Part shown: positions 58,784 to 64,000 of the stretch, in pieces
How the letters are laid out: every line of letters begins with the position of its first letter
Position numbering within the stretch: the stretch's first letter is position 1
The notes under the pieces: generated by a model
Told to the model about the DNA's origin: nothing
The model's database searches: none
The model's input: the letters and a program-made list of their open reading frames with translations, nothing else
Position numbers and translations under genes: made by a program
DNA from: Chlorobaculum parvum NCIB 8327
GTDB lineage: Bacteria > Bacteroidota > Chlorobiia > Chlorobiales > Chlorobiaceae
Direction of reading: 5' to 3'
DNA length: 64,000 nt
NCBI RefSeq assembly: GCF_000020505.1
Contig: NC_011027.1
Coordinates: forward strand, 418,001-482,000

Positions 58784-59533
58784 TTACTTCACTGAGAAGC
58801 CGTACTTTTTCAAAATCGTTTGAGCCTCATTGCCCTTCAGCCAGGCGTAAAAGCTTTTTGCATTAGTTTTCTTTGCGCCGGTTACCGTTAACGCCATCGG
58901 GTAGCTGATCTGCGGATAGAGCTTGCCGGGCACGACGAACAGAATTTTCGCTTGTTGCGCAAGTAGCGCGTCGGTGCGATAGACGAATGAGCCATCAACC
59001 TCACCGAGTTCAGCGTACATCAGGCTTTCGCGCACATCCTTGGCCATGATGAGCTTGCCCGCGAGCTTCTGCTGGAGGCCCGATTTTACGATGGCCTGCA
59101 TCGCGTACTCTCCGGCGGGCACGCTTTTCGGGCTGCCGATGCCGATCTTGCCGAGCTTCGGCAGGTCGTTCATGCCGGTGACTTTCTTTGCGGTCGTTCC
59201 GGCAAAGACCAGCTCATTGAAGGCGAAGGTGCGCACGCTCGACAGCTCAACCAGTCGCTGTTTTTTCAGATACTCCATCCACTTCACGTTGGCCGAAATG
59301 AACAGATCGGCAGGAGCACCCTGCTCGATCTGCCCCGCCAGTGCTCCCGAAGCCGCATAGTTTTTGCGGAAGGTCGTGTCGGGATGTGTGGCCTCATAAG
59401 CAGCGGTGATCTCGTTGAGTGCATCTTTCATGCTTGCAGCCGCGGAAAGGTTGACTTGCCCGGCCAGCGCGCTGGTTGCGGTCAGCATGATCGCCAAGAG
59501 TGCGGTCGTGATCGTGTGGAGGAGCTGCTTCAT
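58784..59533 (-). CDS. modA: molybdate-binding periplasmic protein
   Basis: The 249-residue protein has a signal peptide (cleavage near SALAGQ) and ModA features: LSAAASMKDALNEI at the N-terminus, ASGALAGQIEQGAPADLFISAN, GSPKSVPAGEYA. It captures molybdate or tungstate in the periplasm. It lies 15 bases after modD. Confidence 0.94.
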   Translation of the reverse strand: MKQLLHTITTALLAIMLTATSALAGQVNLSAAASMKDALNEITAAYEATHPDTTFRKNYAASGALAGQIEQGAPADLFISANVKWMEYLKKQRLVELSSVRTFAFNELVFAGTTAKKVTGMNDLPKLGKIGIGSPKSVPAGEYAMQAIVKSGLQQKLAGKLIMAKDVRESLMYAELGEVDGSFVYRTDALLAQQAKILFVVPGKLYPQISYPMALTVTGAKKTNAKSFYAWLKGNEAQTILKKYGFSVK

Positions 59534-59548
59534 GGTGTCTGGTGATAA

Positions 59549-60397
59549 TTATTTGGGGCCGATGACTGCCTTGATATCCGACGGTTTGCCGAAATAGACC
59601 GACGACATGACGATGATGTCGATGCCGGTTGCGGCGTAGGCAGCAGCGTTCTCCGGGTTAATTCCTCCCGCAGCGGACACCGCCACGCCGGGGCATGTTG
59701 TGCGGATCTCCTGCACCAGTGCGGTCAACTCGTCAACCGGCATCTTGTCCACCTGTACCACATCGGCCCCGGCTTTGGCGATCCGGAGCGCCTCTTCGGC
59801 GCTGTCCGCTTCGACGAGGATTTTCTGCTCGGGTGTCTTTTGTTGCAGCTCAGGGATCATCGCAAGGAATCCGTCGAGGCCACCAATAAAGGCTGTGTGC
59901 TGGGTGAAGACCAAAATCGACTCCGACAGCCCGAGCCTGTGCGGAAACGCGCCGCCAGCGAGGATTGCCTTGATGGCGATTTTCTTGGTGCCGGGGAAGG
60001 ACTTGCGGGTCGTGACGACGTTGACGCCCGGATTGGCCGCGCGTGCCCGCTCGACGATGGTGCCGGTACGAGTCGCGATGCCGGAAGCGTATTCGAGCAG
60101 GTTCAGCGCCACTTTCCAGGCGGCGTGCAGAGCGGCTGCCGGGCCTTCGGCTGTCAGGATCATCGTGCCGGGTTCGACCAGTGTTCCCGAAGGTATGGAG
60201 TCGAGCACGGTTGCTCCGCATTTCGCGAGCACCTTACCAGCCTCTTCAGTGCAGCAGACCACCGTGCGCTCGCGGGTCGTGAAGGTGATCTCGCCCGGCG
60301 TCAGGCCGAAGCCGAGCAGGGTAGTGGTGAGGTCGCCATAGGGGACGTCTTCTTCAATGAATTGGTCGATTTCGCTGTCGGGGATCGGGTAGTACAT
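59549..60397 (-). CDS. modD: ModD, nicotinate-nucleotide pyrophosphorylase-like
   Basis: The 282-residue protein resembles quinolinate phosphoribosyltransferase (NadC): ATRTGTIVERARAANPGVNVVTTRKSFPGTKKIAIKA, and VSAAGGINPENAAAYAATGIDIIV near the end. It begins EEDVPYGDLTTTLLG. ModD proteins sit in molybdate operons and their function is not established. It is first in the modDABC run. The AT-rich region upstream (60398-60480) should contain the operon promoter. Confidence 0.88.
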   Translation of the reverse strand: MYYPIPDSEIDQFIEEDVPYGDLTTTLLGFGLTPGEITFTTRERTVVCCTEEAGKVLAKCGATVLDSIPSGTLVEPGTMILTAEGPAAALHAAWKVALNLLEYASGIATRTGTIVERARAANPGVNVVTTRKSFPGTKKIAIKAILAGGAFPHRLGLSESILVFTQHTAFIGGLDGFLAMIPELQQKTPEQKILVEADSAEEALRIAKAGADVVQVDKMPVDELTALVQEIRTTCPGVAVSAAGGINPENAAAYAATGIDIIVMSSVYFGKPSDIKAVIGPK

Positions 60398-60680
60398 GAA
60401 AGAGTATTGCTCTGTTTTTCCTAATATTTTTAGGTAAATATAGTTTTAATCCTAAATAAATCCAGATTATTGTCAGTTTGTTGCTCTGAAAATATACGAT
60501 ATTGTCGGTAATTGTTGATTTCGATATGTCTTACAGGAAATAACGATTTCTTCCTGACTTTGGCAAAATGAGGGGTATTTTTGGCTGACTTAGGTGTTAT
60601 TGAGCATAGTTTGTTGCCAAAAAATATTTTGTCGTTGGGAAGGTTCATCGTATATTTGCGATGAACTAACAATAAAGTCC
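60398..60680. promoter_or_regulatory. divergent promoter region of modD and arsR
   Basis: This very AT-rich 280-base spacer separates the molybdate operon (minus) from the arsenic-type cluster (plus). It holds the ArsR-type site at 60644-60665. I see no ModE-type palindrome. Confidence 0.55.
60644..60665. promoter_or_regulatory. predicted ArsR operator, site 1
   Basis: ttcatcg (60644-60650) and cgatgaa (60659-60665) are exact inverted repeats around tatatttg. The 16-base core (60647-60662) matches a second site at 61034 in 15 of 16 positions. It lies 15 bases before arsR. Confidence 0.78.
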
Positions 60681-61013
60681 ATGCAGAGAACATCGATGCC
60701 ATTGAGCTACACCCAAGAGGAGGAGGCTTTGGCTGCAATTGCCAAGGCGCTGGCTCATCCGGTGCGGATCAGAATTCTGAAGCTGCTGGCAGGCCATGCT
60801 TGCTGCTTTACCGGCGAACTGACCGGGCTGATTCCGATGGCGCAGTCCACCATCTCCCAGCACCTGAAGGCGCTCAAGGAGGCTGAATTGATTCAGGGTG
60901 AAATCAGTCCGCCGAAGGTGAAGTACTGTATCAACCGGGAGCGGTGGGAACAGGCAAAAGAGCTGTTCGGGGCGTTTTTCGATTTTGAGGGTGACGGTGG
61001 TTGCTGCAGCTGA
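60681..61013 (+). CDS. arsR: ArsR-family metalloid-responsive repressor
   Basis: The 110-residue winged-helix repressor has ALAHPVRIRILKLLAGHACCFTGEL and recognition helix MAQSTISQHLKALKEAELI. C41-C42 and the C-terminal C108-C109 (GGCCS) are likely arsenite or metal ligands. It should bind the palindrome upstream and release on arsenite. Alternative start is MPLSYT (60696). Confidence 0.9.
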   Translation: MQRTSMPLSYTQEEEALAAIAKALAHPVRIRILKLLAGHACCFTGELTGLIPMAQSTISQHLKALKEAELIQGEISPPKVKYCINRERWEQAKELFGAFFDFEGDGGCCS

Positions 61014-61032
61014 CTTTCTTGTCTTTTTTATA

Positions 61033-61051
61033 AATCGTTTATTTGCGATAA
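61033..61051. promoter_or_regulatory. predicted ArsR operator, site 2
   Basis: The core ATCGTTTATTTGCGAT (61034-61049) is nearly identical to site 1 (one difference) and lies 26 bases before the thioredoxin-like gene, suggesting a second repressed promoter inside the cluster. Confidence 0.75.
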
Positions 61052-61075
61052 ACATAAACCAGAAGGAAAAGTACT

Positions 61076-61363
61076 ATGAAACAGGTTAAAATTCTTGGTA
61101 CCGGTTGCGCCAAATGCAACCAGCTCGCCGATGCCGTCAAAGCGGTGATTGCGTCCGAGGGCATCGACGCCGATGTGCAGAAGGTTGAGGACATTCAGGA
61201 GATCGTGTCGTACGGCGTGATGTCCACTCCCGGCCTCGTGGTCGATGGCGTGGTGGTGTGCAGCGGCAAAGTGCCGTCCAGCGATGAGCTTCGCGTGATG
61301 CTTGCCGCTGCTCCGAAGTCTTCGGGCTGCTGCGGTGGACATGGTGGAAGCTGCTGCTCCTGA
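61076..61363 (+). CDS. small thioredoxin-family protein with Cys-rich tail
   Basis: The 95-residue protein is of the small redox-active thioredoxin type (TM0996/MTH895-like), with GTGCAKC (C11, C14) and STPGLVVDG cis-proline. The tail SGCCGGHGGSCCS is unusual and metal-binding-looking. Such genes often accompany ArsP-type permeases and may deliver reduced arsenicals or reduce ArsC. The permease begins 4 bases after its stop. Confidence 0.9.
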   Translation: MKQVKILGTGCAKCNQLADAVKAVIASEGIDADVQKVEDIQEIVSYGVMSTPGLVVDGVVVCSGKVPSSDELRVMLAAAPKSSGCCGGHGGSCCS

Positions 61364-61367
61364 TCCG

Positions 61368-62429
61368 ATGAGCAACGCTGATAAGCATAGCTCCGGAGCC
61401 CTGCGCACTTCGACCCCGGCATGGCTTGCCGGGGTGGTTGCGGCTGTGGTGCTTTGGGTTCCGCTTTATCTCAATCTCGAAACAGGTGCCGATCTTGTGG
61501 TCGGCGCTTTCGGGTTGAGCCGCAGCACGGCGTTCGGTGAGGCGCTGCACTTTTTCCTCTATGAAGTGCCGAAGGTTTTGATGCTGCTGCTTGCCGTCGT
61601 TTTTGCGATGGGGGTGGTGCACACGTTCATCTCGCCGGAACGCACGAGGGCGCTGCTTTCGGGCCGTCGACTCGGCGTCGGCAACGCGATGGCCGCTTTG
61701 CTTGGTATCGTGACGCCTTTCTGTTCCTGCTCTGCGGTGCCACTCTTCATCGGTTTTTTGCAGGCGGGCGTGCCGCTCGGCGTTACCTTCTCCTTCCTCA
61801 TCTCCGCGCCGATGGTCAACGAGATTGCCCTCGGCTTGCTGTTCGGCCTGTTCGGCTGGCGGATCGCCTTGCTTTACATGGCGATGGGGCTGCTCGTGGC
61901 GATCACCGCCGGTATGGTGATCGGGCGGCTCGGCATGGAGCGCCATCTCGAAGAGTGGGTCCGCAAGCTCCAGAACAGCGCGGTTGGCGATTCGTTCGAG
62001 CAGGGCGAGCTCACCTGGCCGAAGCGCTTCGAGGAGGGGCTGCGCCACGTGCGTGAAATCGTTGGGCGCGTGTGGCTTTACATCGTGGCTGGCGTGGCGC
62101 TCGGGGCGGGCATTCACGGCTACGTGCCGCAGGATTTCATGGCTTCGCTGATGGGCAAGAGCGAGTGGTGGAGCGTTCCTGCTGCGGTGCTGCTCGGTGT
62201 GCCGATGTACTCCAATGCGGCGGGCATCGTGCCGGTGGTCGAAGCGCTGATTGGCAAAGGCGCTGCGCTTGGCACCGTGATGGCCTTCATGATGAGCGTC
62301 ATCGCGCTCTCGGCGCCCGAAATGCTCATCCTTCGCAAAGTGCTCCGCCCGACGCTCATCGCAGTGTTCGCCAGCGTCGTTGCAGCGGGAATCCTTGCGG
62401 TTGGGTATGTGTTCAATCTGGTGTTATAA
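61368..62429 (+). CDS. ArsP/DUF318-type permease
   Basis: The 353-residue permease has about eight helices and the signature TPFCSCSAVPLFIG (about residues 124-137), the cysteine motif of ArsP-like organoarsenical efflux proteins and related YraQ permeases. NAAGIVPVVEALI is the second-half repeat motif. The start ATG 61368 follows the thioredoxin stop. It most likely exports an arsenical or other thiol-reactive compound. Confidence 0.88.
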   Translation: MSNADKHSSGALRTSTPAWLAGVVAAVVLWVPLYLNLETGADLVVGAFGLSRSTAFGEALHFFLYEVPKVLMLLLAVVFAMGVVHTFISPERTRALLSGRRLGVGNAMAALLGIVTPFCSCSAVPLFIGFLQAGVPLGVTFSFLISAPMVNEIALGLLFGLFGWRIALLYMAMGLLVAITAGMVIGRLGMERHLEEWVRKLQNSAVGDSFEQGELTWPKRFEEGLRHVREIVGRVWLYIVAGVALGAGIHGYVPQDFMASLMGKSEWWSVPAAVLLGVPMYSNAAGIVPVVEALIGKGAALGTVMAFMMSVIALSAPEMLILRKVLRPTLIAVFASVVAAGILAVGYVFNLVL

Positions 62430-62837
62430 AGTTGATAACTGCCAGTTGATAGTCGACGGAATTGCCCATCTTCTCCTGTCAGAATAGGAATCGAGCGATT
62501 TCGTCGGTTCGCGTGGATTTGTAGGGGCGAACCTGTGTGTTCGCCCTTCCCCAGCTCGGCATGTCCGGCAAAGGGCAGACACACAGGCCTGCCCCTACAG
62601 GAAAGGGGACTGCATGGCTCTGCTGAACGATCCCTATGAAGAGGTTGGGCTGAAGCCCTTGATTTTTTAGTTCTATTATCCCGGCTTAAAAGCCGGGGCA
62701 ACAGAAACGCAAAATATATAGAATGTCAAGAGGGTTAAAACCCTCCTGAATGTAAGATTGGGTTCTGCGATTTCGATAAAATCTGACGACGGCTTTTTGT
62801 TCCTTCTGTTTGAAACAATCCCATAACTATTCATCCC
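62430..62837. other. gap with repeats between permease and arsC
   Basis: About 400 bases without a gene. The start holds a degenerate GTTGACA-type repeat (62430-62460), then the paired palindromes at 62520-62599, then a small hairpin at 62683-62698 (ccggcttaaaagccgg). The arsC promoter is expected in the AT-rich last 130 bases. No copy of the ArsR-type site is visible here. Confidence 0.5.
62520..62600. repeat. inverted pair of GTAGGGGC palindromes (MITE-like)
   Basis: The left part gtaggggcgaacctgtgtgt with tcgccctt (62521-62548) and the right part gggcagacacacaggcctgc with ccctac (62573-62598) are inverted copies of the same element. tgtaggggc/gcccctaca form terminal inverted repeats about 80 bases apart. 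Confidence 0.7.
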
Positions 62838-63269
62838 ATGTCCAATCAATCCATCCTGATTCTCTGCACCGGCAACTCGTGCCGCAGCCAGATGGCCGAG
62901 GGGTTTTTGAAAGCGTATGATCCTTCTCTTGAAGTACATTCGGCGGGCACTCGTCCTTCAGAAATGGTGCATCCGCTTGCCGTACAGGTCATGAAAGAGG
63001 TGGGGATCGACCTGTCATCGCATCGCCCGAAAAGTCTGAACGCTTTTCTCGATCGTCCGTTCGATTACGTTATCACGGTGTGCGACAACGCCAAAGAGTC
63101 GTGCCCGATCTTTACCGGCAAGGTGGGGCAGCGGTTGCATCTCGGTTTCGACGATCCGGCGGAGGCGACCGGTTCCGAGCAGGAGGTGCTGGCAGTATTC
63201 CGGCGGGTGCGGGACGAAATCGCTGCACGCTTCCGGCAATTTTTTGACGAAAATCTTCGTCGGGGCTAA
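62838..63269 (+). CDS. arsC: thioredoxin-type arsenate reductase
   Basis: The 143-residue enzyme has the low-molecular-weight phosphatase loop C10-TGNSC-R16, plus C82 and C89 (VCDNAKESCP), the three-cysteine set of thioredoxin-coupled ArsC. It reduces arsenate to arsenite. It could use the small thioredoxin of this cluster or a general one. Confidence 0.92.
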   Translation: MSNQSILILCTGNSCRSQMAEGFLKAYDPSLEVHSAGTRPSEMVHPLAVQVMKEVGIDLSSHRPKSLNAFLDRPFDYVITVCDNAKESCPIFTGKVGQRLHLGFDDPAEATGSEQEVLAVFRRVRDEIAARFRQFFDENLRRG

Positions 63270-63365
63270 ACGGTCGGGGTGTCCTTCAATGGGAGTTTTT
63301 TCTTATACTTGAAGGCCGGAGAGCTACGTCCGGGCACCAGTAAACGATGAACCAATCAAAGCTCG

Positions 63366-64000
63366 ATGGCCGAACCTATTCTCAGACTCAAAGGTATCCG
63401 CAGGGAACTCGAACTCTCGAAGGATGTTCGCCAGACGATCATTCCCAATCTTTCGCTCGACATCTTCAAGGGTGAGTTCGTGGCCATTACCGGGCCGTCC
63501 GGTTCGGGCAAATCCACGCTGCTCTACATCATGGGCGGGCTCGACAAGCCGACCTTTGGCGAGGTGTGGCTCGACGGGCAGGAGATCACCGCTATCAGCG
63601 AGGCCGAGATGACCGTCATCCGCAACGAAAAGATCGGTTTCATCTACCAGTTCCACTTCCTGCTTCCAGAGTTCAATTCGCTTGAAAACGTGATGATGCC
63701 GATGCTGATTCAGCGCAGGTTCAGCAAGAAGGAGATTCGAGACCGGGCCAAACACCTGCTCGACATGGTGGGTCTCGAAAACAAATACACCAACAAGCCC
63801 AGCCAGCTCTCCGGCGGCCAGCAGCAGCGTGTCGCTATCGCTCGGGCGCTGGCAAATGAGCCGAAGGTGTTGCTCGGCGACGAGCCGACCGGCAACCTCG
63901 ATTCGCGCTCGGCCAACAACGTCTATGAGCTGTTCGACCGCCTGAACCGTGAGCTGAACCAGACCGTCATTGTTGTCACGCACGACGAGGATTTCGCCAA
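63366..64000 (+). CDS. ABC transporter ATP-binding protein, LolD/MacB type (partial)
   Basis: The gene starts at ATG 63366 and runs off the window; about 211 residues are visible. They include Walker [10 protein letters not shown] (43-51), signature [14 protein letters not shown] and Walker [12 protein letters not shown]. The sequence fits the lipoprotein-releasing LolD group or MacB-type exporters. A permease gene is expected just after the window. Confidence 0.9.
   Translation, partial: MAEPILRLKGIRRELELSKDVRQTIIPNLSLDIFKGEFVAITGPSGSGKSTLLYIMGGLDKPTFGEVWLDGQEITAISEAEMTVIRNEKIGFIYQFHFLLPEFNSLENVMMPMLIQRRFSKKEIRDRAKHLLDMVGLENKYTNKPSQLSGGQQQRVAIARALANEPKVLLGDEPTGNLDSRSANNVYELFDRLNRELNQTVIVVTHDEDFA

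Noticed and set aside
1-64000. tRNA, rRNA or CRISPR array
   Set aside because: No tRNA-like T-loop with matching acceptor stem, no rRNA sequence and no regularly spaced direct repeats were found in the gaps.

Overview
The window looks like chromosome of a green sulfur bacterium (Chlorobiaceae), most likely Chlorobaculum. The main evidence is a bacteriochlorophyll c gene pair (a bchV-type C-3 vinyl hydratase divergent from a bchQ-type radical-SAM methyltransferase), a Photo-type form IV RuBisCO-like protein (RLP), a bacillithiol synthase, and high overall GC with short intergenic gaps. From memory, the order bchQ-bchV-small membrane protein-aldolase/SDR-LsrF-like-RLP-SDR matches the CT1777 to CT1771 stretch of Chlorobaculum tepidum read backwards. 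The RLP differs from the C. tepidum protein as I remember it, so I call a close relative rather than that species. I see no rRNA, tRNA or CRISPR array.

Layout. 1-5.3 kb: a GlmU-like enzyme, a strikingly AT-rich orphan gene with a PD-(D/E)XK nuclease signature (the clearest foreign insert), trpG, a LOG-family protein and a haem-binding protein. 5.3-7.8 kb: an archaeal-like HTH regulator next to the System II cytochrome c maturation pair (ResB, CcsA). 7.9-13.3 kb: a minus-strand run of patatin/Omp85-type protein, surE and bshC. 13.3-19.8 kb: accD, thyX, clpP, valS and the primary sigma factor gene rpoD. 19.9-24.9 kb: a minus-strand run of M16 lipoprotein protease, LptF/G permease and SAM hydroxide adenosyltransferase. 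25-30.7 kb: uvrB, a RelA/SpoT homologue and a class I fructose-bisphosphate aldolase. 30.7-37.5 kb: an outer-membrane protein, a lemA/TPM/TPM cluster, gcvT and an ftsK broken by frameshifts. 37.6-44.9 kb: nfu, mrp and der on the minus strand; rplM-rpsI, rpsB-tsf and pyrH on the plus strand; recX on the minus strand. 44.9-53.3 kb: the pigment genes followed by the RLP neighbourhood. 53.4-55.4 kb: a YqjD/YqjE-like membrane trio and an SDR. 55.4-60.4 kb: molybdenum genes (di-Mop molbindin, modDABC) enclosing an aquaporin. 60.6-63.3 kb: an arsenic-type cluster (arsR, small thioredoxin, ArsP-like permease, thioredoxin-type arsC). The window ends inside a LolD-like ABC ATPase gene.

The most interesting stretch is 47.4-52.7 kb. 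A class II aldolase/SDR fusion, a close LsrF homologue with the catalytic lysine, a RuBisCO-like protein lacking several RuBisCO catalytic residues, and another SDR stand in a row on one strand. All act on, or resemble enzymes acting on, small phosphorylated or deoxy sugars and diketones. This suggests an undescribed catabolic or salvage route for a phosphorylated C5 or deoxy sugar in which the RLP performs an enolase- or isomerase-type step. A terminator-like hairpin before the RLP means the two halves may be separately transcribed. Second in interest is the AT-rich orphan nuclease gene, a possible single-gene defence system. Third is the arsenic-type cluster, where a nearly identical 16-bp palindromic site lies before arsR and before the thioredoxin gene, and several proteins have cysteine-rich tails.

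Three families of intergenic repeats recur at gene ends: a GTTGACAATGGATAATTGA-type element, GTAGGGGC palindromes that often act as terminators, and one CATTCCCGC inverted-repeat pair.
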